From Hypericibacter terrae (GTDB lineage: Bacteria > Pseudomonadota > Alphaproteobacteria > Dongiales > Dongiaceae), in assembly GCF_008728855.1 (NCBI RefSeq), contig NZ_CP042906.1, positions 1,364,001 through 1,428,000 on the forward strand: a DNA stretch of 64,000 nucleotides, written 5' to 3'. Of this stretch, positions 34,178-43,962 are shown one piece after another; position 1 is the stretch's first letter, and each line of letters starts with the position of its first letter. Under the pieces are notes generated by a model. It did not search any database. It was not told where the DNA came from and worked only from the letters and a program-made list of their open reading frames with translations. Made by a program: the position numbers and the translations under genes.

Positions 34178-35386
34178 ATGTCAACGACCGCCGATTCTTC
34201 GCCGCATGACTGGCAGCGCCCCTTCGTACCGCATGATTGCGGTGCCATCGCCGGCTCCGGCAGCGGGCCGCTCGCGCATCTGAGCTTCGCCGTCAAGGAC
34301 ATCTTCGACATCGCGGGCCATGTGACCGGCTGCGGCAATCCCGATTGGCTGGCGGGCCATGCGCCCGCCGCCGAGACCGCGCCCGTCGTGCTGCAGCTGC
34401 TCGAGGCCGGCGCCGACATGATCGGCAAGACCATCACCGAGGAACTCGCCTACAGCCTCCAGGGCGAGAACTACCATTACGGCACGCCGGTCAATCCGGC
34501 CTGTCCCGACCGTATCCCGGGCGGCTCCTCGTCGGGCTCGGCCTCCGCGGTCGCCAGCGGCGATGCGGACATCGCGCTGGGATCGGACACCGGCGGATCG
34601 GTGCGGCTGCCGGCCGCGCTCTGCGGGATCTTCGGCTTCCGGCCCAGCCATGGCCGGGTCTCCCTCGGCGGCGTGATGCCGCTGGCGCCGAGTTTCGACA
34701 CGGTCGGCTGGTTCACGCGCGAGGCGAACCTGCTGCGCCGCGTGGGCGAGATCCTGCTGGGGCCCGATGCCGCCGAGGTCCAGGCGTCGCGGCTCTATCT
34801 GATGGCGGACGGCTTCGAGCTTGCCGACGAGGCCCTGCGCGAGGCGCTGGTCCCGTCGCTGGCTGCGCTGTCGGCGCTGCTGGGCGCGCCGGCGGTGGTG
34901 CGCATCGGCGACAATGAAGGCGGCCTGACCGCGCTGATGCTCCGGTTCCGGACCCTCCAGGCGCGCGAGATCTGGACGCAGCACGGGCCCTGGATCGAAA
35001 CCGCAAGGCCGCGCTTCGGCCCCGAGATCGCGGCGCGCTTCGACTGGGCCAGGCGCATGGCGGGCGAGGCGCCGCGCGACGAAGCGCTGCGGCGCGAGCA
35101 TTTCTCCTTGCGCATGGCGCGGCTGCTCGCGGGTGGTGGCGTGCTGGTGTTGCCGTCGGCGCCTTCGATCGCGCCGAAGAAGGGGCTCGAACTGGCGGCA
35201 TCGCAGGGTTTCCGCGACCGCACCTTGAGCCTGACCTGCGTCGCGGGCATGGCGCGGCTGCCGCAGGTGAGCCTGCCGGTGGCCGAGGTCGATGGCTGTC
35301 CGGTGGGGCTGTCGCTGGTGATGGCGCGCGGGCTCGACATGGCCCTGCTGGGCTTGGCCGAACGGTTGATGGCCGCCCTCGACTGA
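34178..35386 (+). CDS. amidase (amidase signature family)
   Basis: A 402-residue amidase with the Ser-Ser-Lys triad: Lys in SFAVKDIFDIAG, the signature GGSSSGSASAVASGDADIAL and the nucleophile Ser in SDTGGSVRLPA. It differs clearly from the amidase at 10588, so the two are distant paralogues. It acts on a small amide of unknown identity. The ATG at 34178 was chosen by family N-terminus (WQRPFVPHDCG); the frame extends far upstream over the antisense phosphodiesterase gene, which is not coding. The two genes are divergent. Confidence 0.86.
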   Translation: MSTTADSSPHDWQRPFVPHDCGAIAGSGSGPLAHLSFAVKDIFDIAGHVTGCGNPDWLAGHAPAAETAPVVLQLLEAGADMIGKTITEELAYSLQGENYHYGTPVNPACPDRIPGGSSSGSASAVASGDADIALGSDTGGSVRLPAALCGIFGFRPSHGRVSLGGVMPLAPSFDTVGWFTREANLLRRVGEILLGPDAAEVQASRLYLMADGFELADEALREALVPSLAALSALLGAPAVVRIGDNEGGLTALMLRFRTLQAREIWTQHGPWIETARPRFGPEIAARFDWARRMAGEAPRDEALRREHFSLRMARLLAGGGVLVLPSAPSIAPKKGLELAASQGFRDRTLSLTCVAGMARLPQVSLPVAEVDGCPVGLSLVMARGLDMALLGLAERLMAALD

Positions 35387-35399
35387 CGCGAGAGCCGGA

Positions 35400-37748
35400 T
35401 TATTCGGCGGCCTGGATCGAGCGCACGCGCGAGGCCGGCAGCACCAGCGCCACCGTGGTGCCCTTGCCGAGCTGGCTTTCGATGGCGAGGCGCCCGCCAT
35501 GCAGCTCCGCCAGCACCTTGCTCAGGGGCAGGCCCAGACCCACGCCTTCCGCACGGCGCGAGATGACGCTGTCCACCTGGCCGAAGGGCAGCATGACCTT
35601 CGGAATATCCTCGAGCGCGATGCCGACGCCGGTATCGATCACCTCGATATGGAAGCCTTGCGCATCCTGCCGGGTCCGCACCGTTACGCTGCCATGGGCC
35701 GGCGTGAATTTGACGGCGTTGGCCAGCAGGTTGAGCAGGATCTGCTTCAGGCGGCGCCGGTCGGCATAGAGCTTCGGCAGCGGGCTGCCGATCAGATTGT
35801 AGATATGCACATTGTTGCGCCGCGCCCGCGTCTCGACCAGCCGCAGGCAGGATTCGATCAGGTTGCGCGGCTCGATCTCCTCTTCGGCGAGATCGATCTT
35901 GCCGGCGCCGGCCTTGCTGAGATCGAGGAGATCGTTGATCAGCGACAGGAGATGGCCGCCGCTCTGGCAGATATCCTCGGCGTAGGTCTTGTATTGCGGC
36001 TTGCCGAGCGGTCCCAGCAGCTCGTCGCGCATGATCTCGGAGAAGCCGATGATCGCGTTGAGCGGCGTGCGCAGCTCGTGACTCATCGTGGCGAGGAAGG
36101 TGGTCTTGGCGCGGCTGGCCTCCTCCGCCGTTTCCTTGGCCTGGATCAGGCGGCGCTCGGCCGACACGCGCTGCATCTCCATCCCGATCCAATGCGCGAT
36201 CAGATTGAGGAGCGGATGCGGCTCGGGTCCCCGCAGGTCGGGCTCGTCGTCGAAGGCGAAGACATGGCCCACGGTCTCGCCCCGCTCGTCGCAGAAGACG
36301 GCGCCCTGATAGGCGACGGCGCCCGACTGGGCCAGCCACTTGTCGTGCGCGAACAGCTCCGGCGCGCGGTCGGGAACGACCAGGGTCTTGCCCTGCGCGT
36401 AGCATTGGCCGCTGGGCGTGCCGGCCAGCGAGAAGGCGAAGGGCTGAGCCGGGCGGCCGTCGGCCCAGAGCGCCAGCACGCGCGCCTCGCGTCTGTCGCG
36501 CCCGAGCTCGGCGATTCCGGCCCAGCGATAGCCGAGCCCGACCGCCAGCGCCTGGGCCGCGGCCTCGAGGAAGGAGCGGCCCTCCGGCCGGTTGCCGACG
36601 ATCAGGGTCAACGCGTCCTGGCGGCGGCGATATTCGGTGATGTCGGTGTAGGCGACGACGGTGGAGTTGTCGTGCGTCTTGCGCTCGACCACCTGGATGG
36701 TGCGTCCGTCGCTCAAGGGATATTCGAACGGCCCGCGCGGATTGAGATGCGCCTCGAGGCGGCGGCGGGCGAGCGTCTCTGTCGCCTGCCGATCGCCGCC
36801 ATAGGCGCCGCGCTCGACACCGGCTCTGACCAGGGCCTCGAAGCTGGTGCCGGCGCCGTGCAGATCGCGCGTGTTTGGAAACATGCGGCTGAAGTTCGAG
36901 TTCGAGAACACCAGCCGGTCCTGGGCGTCGAACAGGACGACCGCCTGCGGCACGCCCTCCATGACCTCGAGCAGACGCGACCGCTCGTTCTCGACCGCAA
37001 GGCGCATCCGCTCCTCGCGCTCATGCAACTGGAGACTGTCGAGCGCCCGCTGCAGCTCCTGTTCGACCGCGGCCGATTGACCGCGCCGCATGACGGCGGC
37101 CGTCGCGAGGATGGCGGCGGCGAGACCCGCGAGCTGGCCGATCCACTGCAGCGGTCCGGTGGGCCCGAGCTCGGGCGCCAGCAGGAGCTTCAGCAGCTCG
37201 ACGATCCCCGACGCGATCAGCGGCACCGCGACGACGCCGACGACCGGATCGCGCTGCCGCTGCCAGTCGCGCGCGAACTCCCAAGCGGCGGCAAGGAACA
37301 ACAGGGCGGTGATCGCCGGGATCAACGGGGCCGACAGGACTCCCGACGCCCACAGAGCGGCGGCAAAGGCCACCAGCCCCAGCAACAGGCCGAGGCGCCG
37401 CGCCTCCACATAGTTGTGAATGAAGCGGCGGGCGCCGGCATGGATCAGCAGGGCGGACAAGGCGAGCGCCGATTGACCGGCAGCGACCGCGGGCCGGGAG
37501 GCCGCATCGGTCCAAAGACCGGGCAGGAGCAGCCCCGCGCCATTCGCCAACGTCGCCAGGGCCCACCATCCCATCGCCGGCGAGACGGCCGGGAGGAACG
37601 CCAGATAGGCCATCGTCGCCGCCATGATGATCGCGCCCAGCGCGGCGGCGGTGGCAATGACTTCGGTGGAAGGCAACAACTCCATGGAAAGGCGCTTTGA
37701 ATCCCTGGCTGGAGTGGCGATCGGCGAAGCCCCGCCTTGACCGGTCAT
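35400..37748 (-). CDS. membrane sensor histidine kinase with PAS and GAF-like domains
   Basis: Up to 782 residues. About six to seven hydrophobic segments (residues 28-220) form a membrane sensor, followed by a short coiled coil, a PAS domain (about 258-372, AVVLFDAQDRLVFSN), a GAF-like domain (about 385-520), and the kinase core: H-box His557 in TMSHELRTPLNAIIGFS, N-box LLANAVKFTPA, G1 DTGVGIA and G2 GVGLGLPLS. No receiver domain is fused and no response regulator is adjacent, so it is an orphan. An ATG 21 codons later (37685) is an equally good start; neither has a clear ribosome site. The signal is unknown. Confidence 0.88.
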   Translation of the reverse strand: MTGQGGASPIATPARDSKRLSMELLPSTEVIATAAALGAIIMAATMAYLAFLPAVSPAMGWWALATLANGAGLLLPGLWTDAASRPAVAAGQSALALSALLIHAGARRFIHNYVEARRLGLLLGLVAFAAALWASGVLSAPLIPAITALLFLAAAWEFARDWQRQRDPVVGVVAVPLIASGIVELLKLLLAPELGPTGPLQWIGQLAGLAAAILATAAVMRRGQSAAVEQELQRALDSLQLHEREERMRLAVENERSRLLEVMEGVPQAVVLFDAQDRLVFSNSNFSRMFPNTRDLHGAGTSFEALVRAGVERGAYGGDRQATETLARRRLEAHLNPRGPFEYPLSDGRTIQVVERKTHDNSTVVAYTDITEYRRRQDALTLIVGNRPEGRSFLEAAAQALAVGLGYRWAGIAELGRDRREARVLALWADGRPAQPFAFSLAGTPSGQCYAQGKTLVVPDRAPELFAHDKWLAQSGAVAYQGAVFCDERGETVGHVFAFDDEPDLRGPEPHPLLNLIAHWIGMEMQRVSAERRLIQAKETAEEASRAKTTFLATMSHELRTPLNAIIGFSEIMRDELLGPLGKPQYKTYAEDICQSGGHLLSLINDLLDLSKAGAGKIDLAEEEIEPRNLIESCLRLVETRARRNNVHIYNLIGSPLPKLYADRRRLKQILLNLLANAVKFTPAHGSVTVRTRQDAQGFHIEVIDTGVGIALEDIPKVMLPFGQVDSVISRRAEGVGLGLPLSKVLAELHGGRLAIESQLGKGTTVALVLPASRVRSIQAAE

Positions 37749-37907
37749 GGCCGGGGGCCGGGAATCGCGTTCGGCCCGCGACTCCGGCCAGCGGGCCTAG
37801 CCCACCATCTTGAGTAAATCTTGCTAAATGAACTGTTAACGCGAGGGTTCGGGGCCGACTTTGGCGCGGTTCCCGTGCGTTTCAGGAAATACCAATAGAA
37901 TCAAACC

Positions 37908-38435
37908 CTAATGATCGTAATGGACGATCGAGGAAACCGGCACGTCCAGGCGGTTTCGGCCGCCCAGGAAATCCAGTTCGATCACGAACGCGGCACCGAG
38001 CACCTCCGCCCCGACCTTGCGCAGCAATTCGATCGCGGCGCGCATGGTGCCGCCGGTCGCCAGCAGGTCGTCGAGCACGACCACCCGGTCGCGCGGCTTG
38101 ACCGCGTCGGACTGGATTTCGACCGTGTCGGTTCCGTATTCGAGCTCGTAATTGTGCGGAATGACGCTGCCGGGCAGCTTGCCCTTCTTGCGCACCATCA
38201 CGAACCCGCATCCGAGTCGATAGGCGACCGGCGCCGTCACCAGGAAGCCGCGCGATTCGATACCGATCAGCTTGTCCGGCCGCATTTTGCCGACGATGTC
38301 GGCCATCCGGTCCACGGTCGCGCGCCAGGCCGCGCCATGCGCCAGCAGCGTCGAGATGTCGTAGAAAAGAATGCCGGGTTTGGGAAAATCCGGAACCTGG
38401 CGGATATGGTCCTTGATCTGAAGCGTATCGGTCAT
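37908..38435 (-). CDS. apt: adenine phosphoribosyltransferase
   Basis: Salvages adenine to AMP using PRPP. The protein is 175 residues, normal for Apt. The PRPP loop is [13 protein letters not shown] (118-130), and [19 protein letters not shown] plus RKKGKLPG are typical of the family. The start is ATG at 38435. It stands as a single gene between the kinase and the divergent Mla operon. Confidence 0.95.
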   Translation of the reverse strand: MTDTLQIKDHIRQVPDFPKPGILFYDISTLLAHGAAWRATVDRMADIVGKMRPDKLIGIESRGFLVTAPVAYRLGCGFVMVRKKGKLPGSVIPHNYELEYGTDTVEIQSDAVKPRDRVVVLDDLLATGGTMRAAIELLRKVGAEVLGAAFVIELDFLGGRNRLDVPVSSIVHYDH

Positions 38436-38619
38436 TGGGCCTTTGGCGATGTCGGGACGTTTCGCGGCGGATCGAACGGCCCGGCATGCTAGCCGGATGA
38501 GGGGGGAAGGTCACGAGGCATGGCTTTCGATGCGGCGATGACTATAGTCGGGGCCTCGGCGGGGGCTGAGGCGGGCCGGAAGGTCCGTCCTTAAGGGACG
38601 AAGGTCGACAGGGGAGCGA

Positions 38620-39756
38620 TTGCCGAACGGCATGGCGCAACAGGCAAGCCTGAAAAAGACCGGGGAAGGCGACGGCTTGCGGCTCGAACTTTCGGGCCGG
38701 TTGGTGACCGCAACGCTGGTGCCGCTGGTGGGGGAGTTCGACGCCCTGCCGGCGCGCGGCCAGGCGACGCTCGACATGTCGCAGCTCGAGGCCCTGGACA
38801 CCGCCGGCGCCTGGCTGATCGAGAGGACCGAGGCCCGCTTCGCGGCCGCCGGCGCCAAGCTTGAGATCACGGGCGTCAGGCCCGGCCTCGCCAAGCTGAT
38901 GGCGCGGGTCGGCAAGGCGGGCAAGCCCGCACCTCTGCCGCGGCCCGAAACCCACGGCCCGCTCTATTTCGTCGAGGGCATCGGCGCCGGCACGATCTCG
39001 GCCTTCCAGCAGGCGGTCGATCTGATCGGCTTTTTCGGCGCGATCGTCACGGCGATCGCGCGGGTCCTGGTTCGGCCGAGCCAGATGCGCTTCACCTCGC
39101 TCGTCAGCCATATCGAGCAGGTCGGCATGAATGCCATGCCGATCGTCGGCTTGCTGACGGTCCTGATCGGCGTCGTGCTCGCCTATCAGGGCGTCGATCA
39201 GTTGCGCGCCTATGGCGGCGAGATCTTCACTGTCAATCTGGTCGGCATCTCCGTCCTGCGCGAGATGGGCATCCTCTTGACCGCGATCATGGTGGCCGGC
39301 CGCTCGGGCAGCGCTTTCACCGCCCAGATCGGCACCATGCAGGTGAACGAGGAGATCGATGCCATGCGCACGCTGGCGCTCGATCCGATCCAGGCGCTGG
39401 TGTTGCCGCGCATCTTCGCGCTGATCATCGCCGTGCCGCTGCTCACCGTGTTCGCCGACTTCATGGGCATCCTCGGCGGCGGGGTCATGACCTGCATCCT
39501 GGTCGATCTGTCGCCGGCCCAATTCCTGCATCAGCTCAACAACGCGGTGACGGTGAAGACGTTCTTGGTCGGCCTGGTCAAGGCGCCGGTCTTCGCCTTC
39601 GTCATCGGCATGGTCGGGTGCTTCGAGGGCCTCCGCGTCAAGGGCAGCGCCGAGAGCGTGGGCCGGTTGACGACGCAGTCGGTGGTCGAGTCGATCTTCC
39701 TGGTCATCGTGTTCGACGCGATGTTCTCGATCCTGTTCTCTTATCTCGGAATTTGA
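38620..39756 (+). CDS. mlaE: MlaE-type lipid ABC transporter permease with N-terminal STAS domain
   Basis: A 378-residue protein joining a STAS domain (about residues 10-105, with TLDMSQLEALDTAGAWLI) to an MlaE permease (about 125-378: QVGMNAMPIVGLLTVLIGVV, EIDAMRTLALDPIQALVLPR, and five hydrophobic segments). In Escherichia coli the STAS protein MlaB is separate; here it is fused. The complex moves phospholipid between inner and outer membrane. The TTG at 38620 lies three bases after GGGGAG; the ATG at 38632 is an alternative with a poorer site distance. First gene of a four-gene set. Confidence 0.9.
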   Translation: MPNGMAQQASLKKTGEGDGLRLELSGRLVTATLVPLVGEFDALPARGQATLDMSQLEALDTAGAWLIERTEARFAAAGAKLEITGVRPGLAKLMARVGKAGKPAPLPRPETHGPLYFVEGIGAGTISAFQQAVDLIGFFGAIVTAIARVLVRPSQMRFTSLVSHIEQVGMNAMPIVGLLTVLIGVVLAYQGVDQLRAYGGEIFTVNLVGISVLREMGILLTAIMVAGRSGSAFTAQIGTMQVNEEIDAMRTLALDPIQALVLPRIFALIIAVPLLTVFADFMGILGGGVMTCILVDLSPAQFLHQLNNAVTVKTFLVGLVKAPVFAFVIGMVGCFEGLRVKGSAESVGRLTTQSVVESIFLVIVFDAMFSILFSYLGI

Positions 39757-39765
39757 GCGGGCGTC

Positions 39766-40569
39766 ATGACGCGGACAAAGACCAGGGACAGAGCGAACGA
39801 GGCGCCGGCCGAGCCGGGGGCGGTCATTTCGATCCGCGGGCTGGTCAACCGGTTCGGCAACCAGGTCGTTCATGACGGTCTCGATCTCGACGTGCGCGCG
39901 GGCGAGGTGCTGGGCGTCGTCGGTGGTTCGGGCACCGGCAAATCGGTGCTCCTCCGCACCGTCGTGGGGCTCAATCCTCCCTATGCCGGGCGGATCGTGG
40001 TGCTGGGCGAGGACACGGCGGCGATGAGCGAGCGGGAATGGGAGCACCTCCAGCAGCGCTGGGGCGTGCTGTTCCAAAGCGGCGCCCTGTTCAGCTCCCT
40101 GACAGTGGCCGAGAACATCCAGGTGCCGATGAAGGAGCACACCCATCTCCCCAAGAAGTTCGCCGACGAGGTGACGGCCCTGAAGATCGCGCTGGTGGGC
40201 CTGCCGCCCGATGCTGCCGGCAAATACCCTTCGGAGCTGTCGGGCGGCATGAAGAAACGCGCCGGGCTGGCCCGGGCACTGGCCCTGGACCCGGAGATTC
40301 TGTTCCTGGACGAGCCGACTGCCGGACTCGACCCGATCGGCGCCGCCGCGTTCGACACGTTAATTCGCGATCTTCAGCAAAGCCTTGGATTAACGGTGTT
40401 TATGGTCACGCACGATCTGGACAGCCTGCATGCGATCTGCGACCGTATCGCCGTCCTCGTGGACAAGAAGATCAAGGTCGGGACGATGGCCGAAATGCTG
40501 GCGGACCCCCACCCCTGGATCCGCGAATATTTTCACGGGCCCCGTGCCCGCGCCGCCGGAATTGGTTGA
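39766..40569 (+). CDS. mlaF: MlaF-type lipid ABC transporter ATP-binding protein
   Basis: A 267-residue ABC ATPase. Walker A is GGSGTGKSVLLR, the signature is LSGGMKKRAGLARALAL and Walker B is ILFLDEPTAGLDP. The FQSGALFSSLTVAENI Q-loop and the M-K-K-R signature are characteristic of MlaF. It starts ten bases after the permease gene and energises lipid transport by the MlaE/MlaD complex. Confidence 0.93.
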   Translation: MTRTKTRDRANEAPAEPGAVISIRGLVNRFGNQVVHDGLDLDVRAGEVLGVVGGSGTGKSVLLRTVVGLNPPYAGRIVVLGEDTAAMSEREWEHLQQRWGVLFQSGALFSSLTVAENIQVPMKEHTHLPKKFADEVTALKIALVGLPPDAAGKYPSELSGGMKKRAGLARALALDPEILFLDEPTAGLDPIGAAAFDTLIRDLQQSLGLTVFMVTHDLDSLHAICDRIAVLVDKKIKVGTMAEMLADPHPWIREYFHGPRARAAGIG

Positions 40570-40602
40570 CGACGACCGGGGCAGACACCGACCGGATCTC
40601 TC

Positions 40603-41556
40603 ATGGAAACCCGCGCACATCATCTTGCCGTCGGCATCTTCGTCCTGGTCCTGATCGCAGCCCTTGCGGGCTTCGTGATCTGGATCAGCAAATTCAATGG
40701 CCGGGAGGATTTTGCCTATTACACGGTCCGTTTCAGCGAGGACGTGACCGGCCTCTCGGTGGACGGTCCGGTCCGCTATCGCGGCGTCACCGTCGGCCGG
40801 GTCACCGACATCCGCATCGATCCCGACAATCCGATCTTCGTCCGGATCACGATCCAGGTTTCGCCCGACACGCCGGTTGTGACCGACACGGTGGCATCGT
40901 TGGAGGCGCAGGGCATCACCGGCGTGCTCTATGTGCTGCTCAAGGGTGGCACCCAGGGCGCCGCCCGCATGAAGGTAACCGACCTCACGCCCTATCCCGA
41001 AATCCCGAGCGCACCCGGCAAGTTCGAGGCGCTGCTGGCCAGTGCTCCCGAGTTGCTGAAGCATGCCACCGACCTGGTGGATCGCGTGACCCTGATGTTC
41101 AGCGACCAGAACCAGAAGGCGATCGCCGACACGTTGAACAACCTGCAGGGCATCAGCGCCACGTTCGATGATCCCAAGAACGGTGTCGGGCCGGCGCTCG
41201 ACAGCATCTCCGATGCCGCCATCAGCATCGATGCCATGAGCGAGCAGGTCCGGACGCTCGCTGCCAATCTCGACAAGCAGGTCGGCGGGCTGGCCGGCGC
41301 CTCGCAGAAGACGCTCGATGACCTGCACAAGCTGACCACCTCCTTCGAGGGGGCGGCGGACGAGATCCATGCGCTCGTGGCCGAGAATCGGCGTCCCCTT
41401 AACGATTTCGCACAATCGGGCCTCTATGAGTTGACCCAGATGGCCAGCGAGATGCGCACGCTGATCGCGACCTTGACCCGCATCTCGACGCAGTTCGAGC
41501 GCGATCCGGCGCGTTTCCTGTTCGGCGACCGGCAGAAAGGATTCGAGGCGCAATGA
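40603..41556 (+). CDS. mlaD: MlaD-type MCE protein
   Basis: A 317-residue MCE-domain protein anchored by one N-terminal membrane segment (HLAVGIFVLVLIAALAGFV). The MCE domain spans about 38-115 (VTGLSVDGPVRYRGVTVGRV, then YVLLKGG). The C-terminal 200 residues are helical, with repeated LDSISDA/LDKQV-like heptads, longer than the 183-residue Escherichia coli MlaD and closer to PqiB/MCE proteins that form a tube. Its stop overlaps the next gene by four bases. Confidence 0.9.
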   Translation: METRAHHLAVGIFVLVLIAALAGFVIWISKFNGREDFAYYTVRFSEDVTGLSVDGPVRYRGVTVGRVTDIRIDPDNPIFVRITIQVSPDTPVVTDTVASLEAQGITGVLYVLLKGGTQGAARMKVTDLTPYPEIPSAPGKFEALLASAPELLKHATDLVDRVTLMFSDQNQKAIADTLNNLQGISATFDDPKNGVGPALDSISDAAISIDAMSEQVRTLAANLDKQVGGLAGASQKTLDDLHKLTTSFEGAADEIHALVAENRRPLNDFAQSGLYELTQMASEMRTLIATLTRISTQFERDPARFLFGDRQKGFEAQ

Positions 41557-42275
41557 CGTCGATACCCCTATCGATGGCGGTGGCCCAACCTTCCCGCCGT
41601 CTGCTGTTGCGCCTCTTGGGCGGAACGGCGCTGCTGCCGCTGGCGGGCTGCGGCGTGCTCTCCTCCTATGCCACCCCGCTCGATCAATACACGCTGTCGC
41701 CCAAGACCACGTTCCAGAATCCGCCGCCGAAGGTGGATTGGCAGCTGGTGGTAGAGAAGCCGATCGCGGCGGCCGGAATCGATACCGCCCGCGTGGCCTT
41801 GTCGCGCAATCCCTATCAGGTCGAGTATTTCGGCAAGGCGGCCTGGACCGACAATGCGCCTTCCATGGTGCAGACGCTGTTGATCGATTCCTTTCAGAAT
41901 ACAGGTTCGATCGTGGGCGTCGGTCGCGAAGCGATCGGGCTGCGGCCGGACTTTCTGCTCAAGACCGACTTGCGCGAGTTCCAGGCCAACTATCGCGACA
42001 ACGATCCGATCCCCGAAGTCCATGTGAAGATGATCGCGCGCCTGGTGAAGCTGCCGGAGCGGCGCATCATTGCCTCCATGACGGCCGACCGGAAAGCCAA
42101 GGCGGCGGGTGCCAAGTTCACCGACGTGGTGGATGCCTTCGACGACGCGCTGGGCGGCGTGATCAAGCAGATCGTCATCTTCACGCTCAGGGCGCCGTCC
42201 GGCGATCTGGGCGGAATGACCGGAGTCGAGATCATGCCTCCCGAGGCACCGGCGACGACCGGAACCTCGCCCTGA
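41553..42275 (+). CDS. ABC-type transport auxiliary lipoprotein, PqiC-like
   Basis: A 240-residue predicted lipoprotein. The signal peptide ends with the lipobox LPLAGC (Cys about 33), preceded by SRRLLLRLLGG. The mature part resembles the ABC_trans_aux/PqiC family that partners MCE transporters at the outer membrane (LDQYTLSP near the start, and YFGKAAWTDNAPSMVQTLL). It overlaps mlaD by ATGA, so it belongs to the same lipid-transport complex. No MlaC-type periplasmic carrier is encoded next to it. Confidence 0.85.
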   Translation: MTSIPLSMAVAQPSRRLLLRLLGGTALLPLAGCGVLSSYATPLDQYTLSPKTTFQNPPPKVDWQLVVEKPIAAAGIDTARVALSRNPYQVEYFGKAAWTDNAPSMVQTLLIDSFQNTGSIVGVGREAIGLRPDFLLKTDLREFQANYRDNDPIPEVHVKMIARLVKLPERRIIASMTADRKAKAAGAKFTDVVDAFDDALGGVIKQIVIFTLRAPSGDLGGMTGVEIMPPEAPATTGTSP

Positions 42276-42332
42276 TCTTCGGACAGCTCGCGCAGATCTG
42301 ACCACCGCAACTGCATCGCGAAGGATTCCGAT

Positions 42333-43709
42333 ATGAGTCCCGATAGCGCGTCGACCCGTTCCTCCAGCCGCGTCTTCCCCCGCGAGTTCGATCACGAGCT
42401 GCCGAAGGCGGTGCGCGGTGAGGGGATCTGGGTCATCGATTCCGAAGGGCGCCGTTACCTCGATGCCTCGGGCGGGGCCGCGGTCTCCTGTCTCGGCCAT
42501 AGCCACCCTGCCGTGATTCAGGCGATCCAGCGCCAGGCGGCGCTGCTGCCGTTCGCCTATTCGCATTTCTTCACCAGCGAGCCGCTGGAGGAGCTGGCGA
42601 CCCTCCTGGTCGACGCCGCGCCCGCCGGCATGGACAAGGTGTTCTTCGTCGCCGGCGGCTCGGAAGCGACCGAGGCCGCGCTGAAGCTGGCACGGCAGTA
42701 TCACCTCGAGAGAGGCGAACCGCGGCGGCGGAAGTTCATCGCGCGCCGCCAGAGCTATCACGGCAACACGCTGGGCGCGCTCGCCGTCAGCAGCAATCCC
42801 GGACGGCGCGAGCCCTACCTGCCGATGCTGATGGAGGTCCGCCATATCGCGCCCTGCTACGCCTATCGCGAGAAGCGGACCGACGAGAGCGAGGAAGCCT
42901 ATGGGCTGCGGGTCGCCGACGAGCTCGACCAGGCGATCCGCGAGCTGGGCCCCGAGAACGTCGCGGCCTTCATCGCCGAGCCGGTCGTGGGGGCCACGCT
43001 CGGCGCCTGTCCCGCCGTGCCGGGATATTTCAAGCGCGTGCGCGAGATCTGCGACCGCCATGGCGTGCTGCTGATCCTGGACGAGGTCATGTGCGGCATG
43101 GGCCGCTGCGGCACGCTCTATGCCTGCGAGGCCGAGGGCGTCGTGCCGGACATCCTCACCATGGCCAAGGGGCTCGGCGCCGGCTATCAGCCGATCGGCG
43201 CCGTCATGGCGCATCGGCGCGTGGTCGCGGCGATCGAGGACGGATCGCGGGCCCTGATGCATGGCCACACCTATTTCAACCACACGATCGCGGTCGCGGC
43301 GGCGGTGGCGGTGCAGCGCACTTTCAAGGCCGAGAACCTCCTGGAGAATGTCCGCCGCCAGGGCGCCCGCCTGAAGCAGGGGCTCGAAGAGCGGCTGGGC
43401 AATCACCGCCATGTCGGCGATGTGCGCGGCCGCGGCCTCTTCCTCGGCATCGAGCTGGTGCAGGACCGCGCCAGCAAGCGGCCCTTCGATCCGGCTTTGA
43501 AGCTCCATGCCCGGCTGCGCGATGCCGGCATGAGCGAGGGCATGATGTGCTATCCGACCGGCGGCTGCGTCGACGGGAAGCGCGGCGACCACGTCATCCT
43601 GGCGCCGCCCTATATCGTGACCGACCGCGAGGTCGACGAGATCGTCGAGCGGACAGGGCGGACGATCGACCGGGCCCTGCGCGGCCTGCCGGCGGACAGC
43701 GCCGTCTGA
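42333..43709 (+). CDS. class III (aspartate aminotransferase-fold) PLP aminotransferase
   Basis: A 458-residue class III aminotransferase. Visible landmarks are GGAAVSCLGHSHPAVI, the PLP phosphate contact GGSEATEAALKLARQY, the cofactor Asp in LLILDEVMCGMGR, and the PLP-binding Lys in LTMAKGLGAGYQPIGAV. These enzymes transfer amino groups from omega-amino acids or diamines to an alpha-keto acid. The substrate cannot be read. GAAGGATTC precedes the ATG at 42333. It is 57 bases after the Mla operon and may or may not be co-transcribed. Confidence 0.9.
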   Translation: MSPDSASTRSSSRVFPREFDHELPKAVRGEGIWVIDSEGRRYLDASGGAAVSCLGHSHPAVIQAIQRQAALLPFAYSHFFTSEPLEELATLLVDAAPAGMDKVFFVAGGSEATEAALKLARQYHLERGEPRRRKFIARRQSYHGNTLGALAVSSNPGRREPYLPMLMEVRHIAPCYAYREKRTDESEEAYGLRVADELDQAIRELGPENVAAFIAEPVVGATLGACPAVPGYFKRVREICDRHGVLLILDEVMCGMGRCGTLYACEAEGVVPDILTMAKGLGAGYQPIGAVMAHRRVVAAIEDGSRALMHGHTYFNHTIAVAAAVAVQRTFKAENLLENVRRQGARLKQGLEERLGNHRHVGDVRGRGLFLGIELVQDRASKRPFDPALKLHARLRDAGMSEGMMCYPTGGCVDGKRGDHVILAPPYIVTDREVDEIVERTGRTIDRALRGLPADSAV

Positions 43710-43962
43710 GCCGACCGGCGTCGGCGCTGCCACCGCCATCGCTATCGCTATCGCGCTCATTCCCAGGCCGCCGCCCCAGCCTGCCGTCTCGAATATTGTC
43801 ATTTTTAATCAATAGGCTACGGCGTAGCCGACGGCCCTTTGCAAGGGCCGGGTCCGAAATGCCGGCTTAACCGGCTGGTAACCAGCCGCTTGCGACAATC
43901 GTCCGGTAAATCCAGGCGAAGTGTGCCGCCACTCATGGCGGCGCCCGTCGAAGGCAGGGCTC

